Shown: positions 8,586-16,842 of the stretch, piece by piece
How the letters are laid out: each line of letters opens with the position of its first letter
Position numbering within the stretch: the stretch's first letter is position 1
Origin: Celeribacter baekdonensis
GTDB taxonomy: Bacteria > Pseudomonadota > Alphaproteobacteria > Rhodobacterales > Rhodobacteraceae
Direction of reading: 5' to 3'
Assembly: GCF_900102315.1 (NCBI RefSeq)
Contig: NZ_FNBL01000001.1
Coordinates: 757,841-821,840, forward strand
DNA length: 64,000 nt
Translations under genes and position numbers: made by a program
Notes under the pieces: model-generated
Told to the model about the DNA's origin: nothing
Databases searched by the model: none
Seen by the model: the letters and a program-made list of their open reading frames with translations, nothing else

Positions 8586-9838
8586 TGAGTTCGACCATGC
8601 CTGCGCAAAACCCCTTGCGCGCCTATATGGCGGTGACCGCCTCCTATTGGGCTTTCATGCTCTCTGACGGCGCGCTGCGCATGTTGGTTTTGTTGCATTT
8701 CAATGGGTTGGGTTTTTCACCGATCCAATTGGCATGGCTGTTTTTACTCTATGAAGTGGCGGGGGTTGTAACCAATCTGACTGCCGGGTGGCTGGCCGCG
8801 CGGTTTGGTTTGGCGGCCACCTTGTTTGCCGGGCTGACAATCCAGATCGCCGCGCTGATCGCGCTGGCGGGCCTCGATCCCGCGTGGTCTGTCTCCGCCT
8901 CTGTCGTCTATGTCATGGCCGTTCAGGGCGCGTCCGGCGTGGCGAAAGATTTGGCAAAAATGTCTTCGAAATCAGCGGTTAAGATGTTGGCCCCCTCACA
9001 TGATGGCGCGCTGTTTCACTGGGTTGCGGTGCTGACCGGATCGAAAAACGCGATCAAAGGCCTGGGTTTTTTCATCGGCGCGGCCTTGTTGGCTCTGGTC
9101 GGGTTCAAACCCGCCGTTTGGGGCATGGCCGCGATCTTGGCCGTGATCCTGATCGCTGTGGTTTTGTTCCTGCCCAAGGGGCTTCCCATTGGCAAAAAAG
9201 GCACCAAATTCTCTGCCGTTTTCTCCAAAGACAGGCGCATCAACCAACTGTCCTTGGCGCGGATGTTCCTGTTTGGCGCGCGTGATGTGTGGTTTGTCGT
9301 CGGCCTGCCGATCTATTTCCATGATGTTCTCTCCGATGGCACTCCCGAGGGCGGGCGAGAGGCGTTTTTCATCGTCGGCGGCTTTATGGCGCTGTGGATC
9401 ATCGCCTATGGCGCGGTGCAAGGCTTTGCTCCGAAACTGCTCAACGCCGCCGCTCATAGCGTCGCGCAGACCACGCGGTCCGCCATGCATTGGGCCGGAT
9501 TTTTGACGCCGATCCCCTTCGCCCTCGCGGCTTTGGCCCTGATCGCCGGGGCACCCACGCTCTGGCTCACGCTCTCTTTGGTCGCCGGGCTTTTGTTGTT
9601 TGGCTTTGTCTTCGCGATCAATTCCTCGGTCCATTCCTATCTCATCCTCGCCTTCTCCGGTGCCGAGCGCGTCACCATGGATGTCGGATTTTACTATATG
9701 GCCAATGCCGGGGGGCGGCTTTTGGGCACGCTTTTGTCAGGCCTCTCCTATCAGGCGGGGGGCTTGCCCCTTTGCCTGGCGACGGCGGGGATCATGGCCG
9801 GATTGAGCTTTCTCTCGGTCCGGCGTTTGACCCGCTGA
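8585..9838 (+). CDS. arsJ: Organoarsenical efflux MFS transporter ArsJ
   Basis: This 417-residue membrane protein of the major facilitator type has about 10-12 hydrophobic segments and the start M-A-V-T-A-S-Y-W-A-F-M-L-S-D-G-A-L-R-M typical of ArsJ, plus the conserved A-K-M-S-S-K-S segment near residue 125. It exports 1-arseno-3-phosphoglycerate made by the preceding dehydrogenase, giving arsenate resistance without reduction. The frame is open upstream, but the ATG at 8585 overlapping the gap stop is the logical start. Operon: arsR-arsC fusion, gap, arsJ. Confidence 0.92.
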   Translation: MSSTMPAQNPLRAYMAVTASYWAFMLSDGALRMLVLLHFNGLGFSPIQLAWLFLLYEVAGVVTNLTAGWLAARFGLAATLFAGLTIQIAALIALAGLDPAWSVSASVVYVMAVQGASGVAKDLAKMSSKSAVKMLAPSHDGALFHWVAVLTGSKNAIKGLGFFIGAALLALVGFKPAVWGMAAILAVILIAVVLFLPKGLPIGKKGTKFSAVFSKDRRINQLSLARMFLFGARDVWFVVGLPIYFHDVLSDGTPEGGREAFFIVGGFMALWIIAYGAVQGFAPKLLNAAAHSVAQTTRSAMHWAGFLTPIPFALAALALIAGAPTLWLTLSLVAGLLLFGFVFAINSSVHSYLILAFSGAERVTMDVGFYYMANAGGRLLGTLLSGLSYQAGGLPLCLATAGIMAGLSFLSVRRLTR

Positions 9839-10112
9839 TCCGGCCACACAGCCCCCTGCTTTGCAATCTCTGTGCAATCTGGACAGGTCCATCCGGGGTT
9901 TGAATACCCTTTTGCAAACCCGAACGGCTAAAGCGGTTTGGAGTAAAATCCCATAAAATAAGGCTTTACCGCGCCCGTCCCAGCCGGGTAACACTCGGGG
10001 CCAAGACCTTTGGCCCTCGAGACCTCCATTTCGTCTGCCAAGCAAAAACGACCCAAAACACGGTCAAAAACACGGCCAAGAACAAAACCGCACCAGACAG
10101 AGGACCCACCCC
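9839..10112. other. Intergenic region arsJ-bioY
   Basis: These 274 bases contain no convincing gene. A short dyad GGCCAA-N5-TTGGCC lies near 10000-10016. I looked for a BioR-type site (TTATCTATAA-like) and did not find one. An A-rich stretch with GAGGA precedes the bioY ATG. Confidence 0.5.
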
Positions 10113-10664
10113 ATGACCACACGCGACATCGTATTCATCGCCCTGTTCGCCGCTATCACCGCCGTGGCGGGGATCTTTCCGCCGATCACCTTGCCGCTCT
10201 TGTCTGTGCCGATCACCGCGCAATCACTGGGCGTGATGCTGGCTGGCGGTGTCCTGGGCGCGAAACGCGGCGCTTTGTCGATCATCCTGCTCTTGGTTCT
10301 GGTCGCGATTGGCCTGCCGCTTTTGTCGGGCGGGCGCGGCGGTTTGGCCGTCTTCTTTGGACCGTCTGCGGGCTTTCTGGCCGGTTGGGTCGTCGCCGCT
10401 TTTGTCATCGGCTGGCTCACCGAACGGTTTTGGGACGGCTTGTCCTTCATCCACGCCGCCCTCATTTGTGCCTTTGGCGGCATCGTTGTGATGTATCTGA
10501 TCGGCATTCCGTGGATCACCCTCTCCGCAGGCGTGCCCCTGTCCAAAGCCATCGCTGGCTCCATTGCCTTTGTTCCCGGCGATCTGGTCAAATGCGTGAT
10601 TGCGGCGGGTGTCATGATCACCGTCAAGCGCAGCTATCCGATCATCGGCGCGCGCGCCGCGTAA
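10113..10664 (+). CDS. bioY: Biotin ECF transporter substrate-binding component BioY
   Basis: The 183-residue membrane protein has six hydrophobic segments and the BioY start T-R-D-I-V-F-I-A-L-F-A-A-I-T-A-V, a long loop A-Q-S-L-G-V-M-L-A-G and a C-terminal P-G-D-L-V-K-C motif. It binds biotin in the membrane and works with the BioM ATPase and BioN transmembrane protein encoded immediately downstream. GAGGA about 10 bases before the ATG fits a ribosome site. The adjacent bioM and bioN make this a dedicated (group I) ECF transporter rather than a solitary BioY. Confidence 0.95.
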   Translation: MTTRDIVFIALFAAITAVAGIFPPITLPLLSVPITAQSLGVMLAGGVLGAKRGALSIILLLVLVAIGLPLLSGGRGGLAVFFGPSAGFLAGWVVAAFVIGWLTERFWDGLSFIHAALICAFGGIVVMYLIGIPWITLSAGVPLSKAIAGSIAFVPGDLVKCVIAAGVMITVKRSYPIIGARAA

Positions 10665-10682
10665 TCTGGATCAGACACTCAG

Positions 10683-11348
10683 ATGATACAGTTCGACAGG
10701 GTCACTGTTGCCAAAGAGGGTCGCACGATCCTGTCGGAGATCAGCCTTGATTTGTCCGAGCACCGTATTGGCGTGATCGGCAACAATGGCTCCGGCAAAA
10801 GCACATTTTTACGCCTATTCAACGGCTTGGAACGCCCAACCACGGGGCGCGTGTGCTACAAAGGAGAGGACAAAACCGACCTGCGTCAACATGTTGGCTT
10901 TGTCTTTCAAAACCCCGACAATCAAATCGTTTTCCCGATGGTGGACGAGGATCTCGCCTTTGGGCTGAAGGCGCGCAAACTGTCGAAACCCGAGATCAAA
11001 ACGCGGATCGACGCCGTGCTCACCGAACTGTCCCTGACCCATCTGCGCGAGCGGCTGACCCATCAATTGTCGGGCGGAGAAAAGCAGATGGTGGCACTGG
11101 CGGGTGTGCTGGTCACCCGTCCCGATCTTATCGTCTTTGACGAACCCACCACGCTGTTGGATCTGCGCAACAAGCTGCGCTTCATGTCCGTGCTCGATGC
11201 CCTGCCGCACCCTGCGGTGGTGGTGTCGCATGATCTCGATTTGCTCGCGGGCTTTGATCGCATCCTGCATATTGAGGACGGCCATATCATCGCTGACGGA
11301 GCGCCCGACGTGGTCATCCCGGCCTATATCGCGCGGTCAACATGCTGA
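10683..11348 (+). CDS. bioM: Biotin ECF transporter ATPase BioM
   Basis: The 221-residue ABC ATPase has Walker A GNNGSGKST near residues 34-42, Q-loop F-Q-N-P-D-N-Q, signature L-S-G-G-E-K-Q and Walker B ending D-E-P-T-T-L-L-D. The Q-N-P-D-N-Q version of the Q-loop is characteristic of ECF transporter ATPases. It energises biotin uptake through BioY. The stop overlaps the bioN start by seven bases, and bioY lies 18 bases upstream, so the three genes form an operon. Confidence 0.95.
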   Translation: MIQFDRVTVAKEGRTILSEISLDLSEHRIGVIGNNGSGKSTFLRLFNGLERPTTGRVCYKGEDKTDLRQHVGFVFQNPDNQIVFPMVDEDLAFGLKARKLSKPEIKTRIDAVLTELSLTHLRERLTHQLSGGEKQMVALAGVLVTRPDLIVFDEPTTLLDLRNKLRFMSVLDALPHPAVVVSHDLDLLAGFDRILHIEDGHIIADGAPDVVIPAYIARSTC

Positions 11349-11938
11349 CCGAACTCTACGTTGTAGGGCAAAGCCCGCTGCACCTCGCTCCTCCGGCGCT
11401 GAAACTGGGGCTGTTGTTCGTCTATTGCACCCTGTTGTTTGTGATCCCGCATCCAGGCGTGTTGGCGATAGGTGCCGCGGTGGTCACGTTTGGCTATGCC
11501 CTCGCCGGGTTGAAAGCCTCTCATGCAGTGATGGCCGTGCGCCCGGCATTTTACATCTTGGTGATCATTTTCGCGGTGCAGCTTTGGCTCGAAGGCCCCG
11601 GCATGGCCGCCTATATCGTTGCGCGATTTGCCTGCCTTTTAATGGCGGCAAGCCTTGTGACCTTTACCACCAAAGCCAGCGAATTCATCGACGGCATCTT
11701 GGCCGCGCTGACCTATGCGCCCGCTTGGGTGCCCAAGGCGAAAATCGCACTGGCGATGTCTTTGGTCTGGCGGTTTATCCCGATGGTGCGCGGGATTTTT
11801 GACGAGGTGCGCGAGGCGCAAAGCGCGCGCGGGCTGGGTCGTAATATGACCGCGTTGTTCGTGCCGATTATTGTGCGCACATTGAAATCCGCCGATGAAA
11901 TCTCTGAGGCGATCCACGCGCGGTCCTTGGAGGATTGA
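11342..11938 (+). CDS. bioN: Biotin ECF transporter transmembrane component BioN
   Basis: The 198-residue membrane protein has four to five hydrophobic segments and the EcfT coupling motifs with A-R-G near the C-terminal part (A-Q-S-A-R-G-L-G, then A-I-H-A-R-S-L-E-D at the end). These helices transmit ATPase motion to BioY. It overlaps bioM by seven bases. The gene ends three bases before a convergent gene, so transcription from both sides meets here. Confidence 0.93.
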   Translation: MLTELYVVGQSPLHLAPPALKLGLLFVYCTLLFVIPHPGVLAIGAAVVTFGYALAGLKASHAVMAVRPAFYILVIIFAVQLWLEGPGMAAYIVARFACLLMAASLVTFTTKASEFIDGILAALTYAPAWVPKAKIALAMSLVWRFIPMVRGIFDEVREAQSARGLGRNMTALFVPIIVRTLKSADEISEAIHARSLED

Positions 11939-11941
11939 CTC

Positions 11942-12670
11942 TCAAGCGCCTGTTATTTTCAAGAAAATACGACGTGGGATAAAATGTGACAGCGAAAACA
12001 GCCATGAAAAAGGCCGGGGGAAATTGGTTTCAAACCGCCCGCTGTCCATCGCGCGCATGACGTGAGCGGCGGCCTCTTTCGGCTCCATCAACATCGGCAT
12101 GTCAAAGTCATTTTTGTCGGTCAGCCGCGTGCGGATAAAGCCCGGATTGGCGCATTGCACCCGCACGCCGCTTTTGTGCAAATCGGCGTAAAGCGTTTGC
12201 GCCAAATGCATCAATCCCGCCTTGCTCGCACCATATCCGATTGCGCCCGGAAGGCCGCGATGGCCCGACAAGGACCCGATCAAAACGATGTGGCCAGCGT
12301 CGCGTTTGGTAAACTCCGGCACGATGTGATTGAGCACAAAAACCGCCCCCATCAGATTGACCGCGAACATGGTGGCGACCGATTTGGCCTGCCACTGTTG
12401 TGCCGTCATCGGCTCGTAAGTGCCCGCAACATAGATCATGCCATCGACCGCGCCCGCCGCCGTGTAAGCCTGCGCCACGGAGGCCCCATCGGTCACATCC
12501 ATCACCACGGCGCGGGCGTTTTTTAACGTGGCTGCGACCTCCTTCAACCGATCTTCGGAGCGCGCCGACAGGATCAGCCGCGCGCCTTTCGCGTCCAGTG
12601 CCTCGGCCAACGCCCGGCCCAATCCTTCGCTGCCACCGATGATCCAATAGGTCTTGCCCTGATAGGTCAT
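11942..12670 (-). CDS. Short-chain dehydrogenase of the RpoE-linked operon
   Basis: The 242-residue SDR has a nucleotide-binding start I-G-G-S-E-G-L-G near residues 11-18, catalytic Ser-Tyr-Lys with Y-G-A-S-K-A near residue 155, and an SDR length. The substrate is unknown. It is the last of four genes that overlap by four bases each (FAD oxidoreductase, DUF1365, DUF3833, SDR) and diverge from an ECF sigma gene. The same set is a known RpoE/ChrR target in Rhodobacter sphaeroides, where it belongs to the singlet-oxygen response; a role in membrane-lipid change is likely but unproven here. Confidence 0.85.
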   Translation of the reverse strand: MTYQGKTYWIIGGSEGLGRALAEALDAKGARLILSARSEDRLKEVAATLKNARAVVMDVTDGASVAQAYTAAGAVDGMIYVAGTYEPMTAQQWQAKSVATMFAVNLMGAVFVLNHIVPEFTKRDAGHIVLIGSLSGHRGLPGAIGYGASKAGLMHLAQTLYADLHKSGVRVQCANPGFIRTRLTDKNDFDMPMLMEPKEAAAHVMRAMDSGRFETNFPRPFSWLFSLSHFIPRRIFLKITGA

Positions 12671-13230
12671 TTCGCCGCCTCAGCGGGCCGCATCGTGGCC
12701 ACCAGTTCGGCCACTTTGATGCCGAATTTACGCATCTCAGAGCGGTTCACGATCACGCCATTTGGCGCCAGATAGAGCCAATCGGTGACATCCAACACAT
12801 GCCCACCCGCGTCGTCTTCGAGTTTGATTTTGTAACGCATCGAAAGCGTCGCCCCGGACAATTGGCCGGTGGCGGTGCCAATGATGTCGGGCGCTGTGGC
12901 GGTCAGTGCGCCCGTGTCATCAAAGGACAGCGTCCATTCGCGCACCTGCTGACCGCCGCGGGCATAGGTGAATTCCTCGCGCAACGTGCCGTTCAGCCCA
13001 TCCCATGTCCCGCTCATGCGGGCCACGAACCGCGACACGACCCGGCCATCAAGGCCATAGATCACGCCCTCGGACTCAATCGGTCCGTTGAGGTGAACCT
13101 GCGGGTCGAACACCGGCAATGTGTCGGCATAATCCTCCGGTTTTTGCGCGCGAAAATTATTTCCGGGTCGCCAGAGAACCACCACGGCGAGCAACAGGAT
13201 GACGACGAGCACGATGAGGATGAGTTTCAT
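12667..13230 (-). CDS. DUF3833 family membrane-anchored protein
   Basis: The 187-residue protein has one N-terminal hydrophobic segment (residues 2-21), then a soluble beta-rich region with W-x-L-x-F-D and repeated D/G turns matching the DUF3833 family. No catalytic residues are known. It overlaps both the upstream DUF1365 gene and the downstream SDR gene by four bases, so it is made together with them. The N-terminal segment lacks a lipobox cysteine and probably acts as an anchor, with the rest in the periplasm. Its role in the stress operon is unknown. Confidence 0.8.
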   Translation of the reverse strand: MKLILIVLVVILLLAVVVLWRPGNNFRAQKPEDYADTLPVFDPQVHLNGPIESEGVIYGLDGRVVSRFVARMSGTWDGLNGTLREEFTYARGGQQVREWTLSFDDTGALTATAPDIIGTATGQLSGATLSMRYKIKLEDDAGGHVLDVTDWLYLAPNGVIVNRSEMRKFGIKVAELVATMRPAEAAK

Positions 13231-14018
13231 GATTGAACCTCTTTGGTCGAGGGGGTGAGGGGCATTTTGGGCGGGCTCAAACTGTCTTTTGGCGGCGCAG
13301 GACGCGGGCGATAAGCCGCGCCCTTGAGCTTGAGGCGCAATGCCTGGGTGTAGATCAAAATCAACGTGCGCAACGCTCCCAAAGGACGGCGCAACGTGGC
13401 GCGCAGGATCGAGCCATTGGTGAGTGGCTGCCGCGCGCCGGTGAGTGTGGCAATCAGGCCCTCTTGGCCATTGTCATGCAGGATGCGGATGGCGATGCGA
13501 TCCCTGTGAATGGCGAAACTAAAGCTGTATCCGCCTTTGATCTCTTGGAACGGCGAGACGTGAAACACTTTGCGCGCGGTGATCACATCATCGGGTGAAA
13601 TCGGTGCGAAATCTGGCAGGTGACAGAGGTAATTGTGCCGATCGCCAAAGGTGTTGTTGACCTCGGCAATCACCGCGACAAGCGCATCTTCGCGACAGGC
13701 CAACCAAAAGCTGACCGGGTTGAATGAGAACCCGACGAAAGAGGGTTGCGTCAACAGCCGTAGACTGTAGCCCTCTGACAAACCAGCGTTTTCCAACGTC
13801 TCCCGCGCCCAAACCGCGCCCTGCCCCGCGTCGCGAATGCCACCATGATCGCGGTCATGCACCGCAAACAGGTTAAAGCGATTGCGCGAAAACAAGCGTG
13901 GGTGGCGCGGGCTTTCGGGGTCGATCAAGACATAGTCAACGCCATAGCGAAACGCATGTTTAATCGCCCCGCGCCGGGCGTGAACCGTGTGGCCCGCGAT
14001 ATGTTCGGGGGCGATCAT
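13227..14018 (-). CDS. DUF1365 domain protein
   Basis: The 263-residue protein begins with H-x-R-x-x-P-x-x-H-A-F-R-Y-like residues (H-A-R-R-G-A-I-K-H-A-F-R-Y-G-V) and contains F-V-G-F-S-F-N-P-V-S-F-W and H-V-S-P-F-x-x-I-K-G, the conserved signatures of DUF1365. In many bacteria this family sits between an FAD amine-oxidase-like gene and a cyclopropane synthase-like gene and is linked to modified fatty acids. Here it overlaps the FAD gene upstream and the DUF3833 gene downstream by four bases. No cyclopropane/furan fatty-acid methylase is present in the operon. Confidence 0.88.
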   Translation of the reverse strand: MIAPEHIAGHTVHARRGAIKHAFRYGVDYVLIDPESPRHPRLFSRNRFNLFAVHDRDHGGIRDAGQGAVWARETLENAGLSEGYSLRLLTQPSFVGFSFNPVSFWLACREDALVAVIAEVNNTFGDRHNYLCHLPDFAPISPDDVITARKVFHVSPFQEIKGGYSFSFAIHRDRIAIRILHDNGQEGLIATLTGARQPLTNGSILRATLRRPLGALRTLILIYTQALRLKLKGAAYRPRPAPPKDSLSPPKMPLTPSTKEVQS

Positions 14019-15328
14019 TGCGCGGCAATCGTGGCGGCGCGCGCGGCCACGGACGCCTGCGCACTCAGCGCATCGGTGACGCGCACGGCGCTTGCAAACC
14101 CGTCCTCATGGAACCCATTGCCAAGGTAAGCCCCCGCGAACCATGTGCGGTTTTGGCCCTGAAGCGCTGCGATCTCGCCTTGGGCGCGCAGGGCCGCATG
14201 ATCGAACACCGGATGGCGGAAAATGATCTCGTCATAGACCATCATTGGATCGGGCCTGTGGGCCGGATTGAGCGTGACGAAAAGCGGGTCGTGCTCGGGG
14301 ATGTTTTGCAGCCGGTTCATCCAGTAGGTGACGCCGATTTGGGTGCGGCTCTCGTCGGATTTGGCCTGATAGACCCAAGAGGACCAACACGTTTTGCGCT
14401 TTGGCATAAAGGAGGCGTCGCGGTGCAACACGACGCGGTTGTCTTGGTAACGCAGATCGGAGAGCGCATGGGTCTCAGCCGCAGTGGGCGCGGCAAGCAG
14501 TTTGAGCGCCGTGTCGGAATGGCAGGCAAAAATCACCTGATCAAACCGCTCCGGCGCGCCACCGACGGGCGTGATCTCAACGCCGATCGCATCGCGCCGT
14601 ACCTTGGCAATTGGTGTGCCTGTGCGCAAATCGGCACCACGTCCCATAAGATGTGTCTCAAGGCGGCGGACATATTCGACCGATCCGCCCGAAACCGTCC
14701 ACCATTGGTGTTGGCCCGTGGCGCTGAGCAGCGCGTGATTGCGAAAAAATTGCACCAAGGCACGGGCCGGAAAGGCACGGATGTCCTCGGGCGAGGTCGA
14801 CCAGATCGCACCACAGATCGGCATCAGGTAATAGCGCTGAAACCACTCCCCGAGCTTCATCTCCTCAACCATCTCGCCAATGGTCATGTTCTCATCTTTG
14901 GCGGCGGCTTCGGCGCCGGCGTTAAAGCGGAAAATGTCGCGAACCATGCGGATGAAACCGGGGCGCAGCAGGTTGCGTTTTTGCCCCACCAAGGCCGCCA
15001 AGGATTTCAACCCATATTCCACCCGCCCGCCATCAATCGTTGCACCAAAGCTCATGTCGCTTGGCTCAACCGGCACATTGAGGGCGGCAAACATCTCGGT
15101 GAGATGCGGGTAATTGGCGTAGTTGAACACGATAAACCCGGTGTCCACCGGCCTGTCGCCCTTGACCCCGGCCATCACTGTGCGCGCATGACCGCCCAGT
15201 CGCGGCTCGGCCTCAAACAGGGTCACAGCATGCGTTCCGGCCAGACGGTAAGCGGCAGCAAGGCCTGAAATGCCACCGCCGATGATGGCAATCCGTTGAA
15301 CGGGGGCGGGGGATGCGTCAAATGACAT
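14015..15328 (-). CDS. FAD-dependent amine oxidase-like flavoprotein
   Basis: The 437-residue protein starts with a Rossmann FAD site I-A-I-I-G-G-G-I-S-G-L-A-A-A-Y-R-L and ends with W-F-A-G-A-Y-L-G-N-G-F-H-E-D-G, the C-terminal FAD motif of the NAD(P)-binding amine-oxidase family. The frame is open to 15814, but the ATG at 15328 is preceded by AAGGAG at a proper distance and the upstream part is not protein-like. Partners in the operon suggest oxidation of membrane fatty acids; in Rhodobacter sphaeroides related RpoE targets act in furan fatty acid synthesis. A TGATCC-N18-TAGTGC promoter lies just upstream. Confidence 0.9.
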   Translation of the reverse strand: MSFDASPAPVQRIAIIGGGISGLAAAYRLAGTHAVTLFEAEPRLGGHARTVMAGVKGDRPVDTGFIVFNYANYPHLTEMFAALNVPVEPSDMSFGATIDGGRVEYGLKSLAALVGQKRNLLRPGFIRMVRDIFRFNAGAEAAAKDENMTIGEMVEEMKLGEWFQRYYLMPICGAIWSTSPEDIRAFPARALVQFFRNHALLSATGQHQWWTVSGGSVEYVRRLETHLMGRGADLRTGTPIAKVRRDAIGVEITPVGGAPERFDQVIFACHSDTALKLLAAPTAAETHALSDLRYQDNRVVLHRDASFMPKRKTCWSSWVYQAKSDESRTQIGVTYWMNRLQNIPEHDPLFVTLNPAHRPDPMMVYDEIIFRHPVFDHAALRAQGEIAALQGQNRTWFAGAYLGNGFHEDGFASAVRVTDALSAQASVAARAATIAAQ

Positions 15329-15351
15329 ATAGATATCTCCTTGGTTACAAA

Positions 15352-15381
15352 GCACTACGCGGCGAACGTGCGTTTGGATCA
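15352..15381 (-). promoter_or_regulatory. ECF sigma (RpoE-type) promoter for the flavoprotein operon
   Basis: On the minus strand TGATCC is followed after exactly 18 bases by TAGTGC. The -35 TGATCC is the element known for Rhodobacter RpoE promoters. It lies about 25 bases upstream of the ATG at 15328, leaving room for a short leader with AAGGAG. Confidence 0.65.
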
Positions 15382-15450
15382 AAACGATGATCACAGGCCG
15401 AACCAAACGGAGAAGCGGTGCGACAAATCGCAAAAAAGGGAGAGCAAAAG

Positions 15451-15480
15451 TGATCCACCCCTCGACGGGCCGCGTAAACC
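15451..15480 (+). promoter_or_regulatory. ECF sigma (RpoE-type) autoregulatory promoter
   Basis: TGATCC is followed after 18 bases by TAAACC, the same spacing as the divergent promoter. It points toward the sigma gene and supports autoregulation. A transcript starting near 15487 could not use the upstream ATGs at 15341 or 15485, which favours a later start for the sigma gene. Confidence 0.7.
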
Positions 15481-15640
15481 AGATATGTTGACCCAAGACC
15501 ATCATATGTTTGCATCCGCGCTGGGGCCCGCGGCCTCTTTTGAGGCTGGGGCGTTTGTGTTGCCGATTGAAAAGGCGGGCCCGGCCCGCACTCAACGGCG
15601 CGCGACCAGCCCCCGGAGCGTCGCGAAAGGGCCGACACAC

Positions 15641-16204
15641 GTGACATCCCCCTCGACGGACACCCCATCGGATCAGACCCAATGGATGCTCAAGGTGCGC
15701 GATCAGCGTGACAAGGCGGCGTTTTCCGCGCTGTTTGACCATTTCGCCCCGCGCCTGAAAGGCATGGTGATGCGCTCTGGTGCGTCCTCGGCGCAGGCCG
15801 AAGATGTGGTGCAAGACGTGATGTTAAAGGTCTGGCGCAAGGCGCATTTGTTTGATCCTGAACGGGCGCAGGTCTCGGCGTGGATTTATCAAATTGCGCG
15901 CAATCAACAGACCGATCATTTCCGCAAAAATGCGCGGCCTGTGCCAGAGGCGTTGAAAACCCCGGAGCCGCCGGAACCAGACGTCAGCCACGTCATTGCG
16001 CTCGAACAAGAGGTTCAGCACCTCAAACGCGCGATGGCGGCACTCAGCCCGGATCAAAGGCAGATGGTGGAACAGGCCTACATGGGCGAACTCAGTCACA
16101 GTGAAATCAGCGAAGCAACCGGATTGCCGCTTGGAACCATCAAATCCCGCATCCGCCTCGCCTTGGAAAAACTCAGACACGAAATGAAAGGAGCACGGTC
16201 ATGA
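15641..16204 (+). CDS. rpoE: ECF sigma factor, RpoE/ECF11 type (photooxidative stress)
   Basis: From GTG 15641 the protein has 187 residues. Region 2 contains A-F-S-A-L-F-D-H-F-A-P-R-L-K, A-E-D-V-V-Q-D-V-M-L-K-V-W and S-A-W-I-Y-Q-I-A-R-N; region 4 ends with S-H-S-E-I-S-E-A-T-G-L-P-L-G-T-I-K-S-R-I-R-L-A. This matches the RpoE sigma factor that answers singlet oxygen in Rhodobacter. The frame is open from 15341, but the promoter at 15451-15480 and the non-sigma character of the upstream residues favour the GTG, which has GAAAGGG before it. The chrR anti-sigma gene overlaps its 3' end by four bases. Confidence 0.85.
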   Translation: MTSPSTDTPSDQTQWMLKVRDQRDKAAFSALFDHFAPRLKGMVMRSGASSAQAEDVVQDVMLKVWRKAHLFDPERAQVSAWIYQIARNQQTDHFRKNARPVPEALKTPEPPEPDVSHVIALEQEVQHLKRAMAALSPDQRQMVEQAYMGELSHSEISEATGLPLGTIKSRIRLALEKLRHEMKGARS

Positions 16205-16836
16205 GCCATATCACCCATCACGTCTCTGACGATGTTCTTTTGGCCTATGTGTCGGGTCACCTGCCACAGCCCTATGCGGTGGTGGTCGCCAGCCATCTGT
16301 CGCTCTGCGACGAGTGTCGCGCACGGTCCGAAGCCCATGCCCATGCCGGTGGCGTGGTGATGGAGGCCGGTGCGACGTCCGATGTCTCGGAGGCGCTGAA
16401 ATCGCGGCTGTTTGACGCACTCGACGCCCCCGTGGTGGATGAACCGGAATTTGAGGCCAAAGGCCCCTACCCGGCCCCGGTCATGGCGGCGCTTGGCGGC
16501 ACCGAACCCCGGTGGAAACATATGGGCCTTGGCACGAAACAGGCGATTTTGCAGCATGACAAGGCCGGAAGCGTGCGGCTTTTGTATATCCCCGGCGGCA
16601 TGGCCGTGCCCGATCATGGCCACAACGGGTTGGAGTTGACCTTGGTGTTGCAAGGCGCGTTTCGCGATGAGACCGGGCGCTATGGCGTGGGCGATCTGGA
16701 GACCGCCGATGGCAGTTTGGAACACACGCCGATCGCCGAGCCGGGAGAGGCCTGTATTTGTCTGGCTGCGACCGACGCGCAATTGCGGTTCTTGTCGCTT
16801 GTGCCGCGCCTGTTGCAACCAATCTTTCGGATTTGA
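16201..16836 (+). CDS. chrR: Zinc-binding anti-sigma factor ChrR
   Basis: The 211-residue protein has an N-terminal anti-sigma domain with zinc ligands H6 or H7, H32, C36 and C39 (H-L-S-L-C-D-E-C) and a C-terminal cupin domain starting near residue 110 with H-G-H-N-G-L-E-L-T-L-V-L-Q-G. This is the ChrR architecture: the first domain holds RpoE, the cupin is needed to release it when singlet oxygen appears. It overlaps the sigma gene by four bases and converges with pcaR seven bases further on. All zinc ligands of the first domain are present, so it should be functional. Confidence 0.93.
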   Translation: MSHITHHVSDDVLLAYVSGHLPQPYAVVVASHLSLCDECRARSEAHAHAGGVVMEAGATSDVSEALKSRLFDALDAPVVDEPEFEAKGPYPAPVMAALGGTEPRWKHMGLGTKQAILQHDKAGSVRLLYIPGGMAVPDHGHNGLELTLVLQGAFRDETGRYGVGDLETADGSLEHTPIAEPGEACICLAATDAQLRFLSLVPRLLQPIFRI

Positions 16837-16842
16837 GGCGGG

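Larger units (their letters stand above)
15329..15640. other. Divergent control region between the flavoprotein operon and the ECF sigma gene
   Basis: This stretch of 312 bases holds two promoter-like elements in opposite directions (15352-15381 minus, 15451-15480 plus). The plus-strand reading frame of the sigma gene stays open across part of it, but the translated sequence does not resemble a sigma factor. I see no separate gene. Confidence 0.6.

Noticed and set aside
15341-15640. N-terminal extension of the ECF sigma factor from earlier ATGs
   Set aside because: The translated extension is unlike sigma factors and overlaps the promoters; a transcript starting at about 15487 would not contain the first ATGs.
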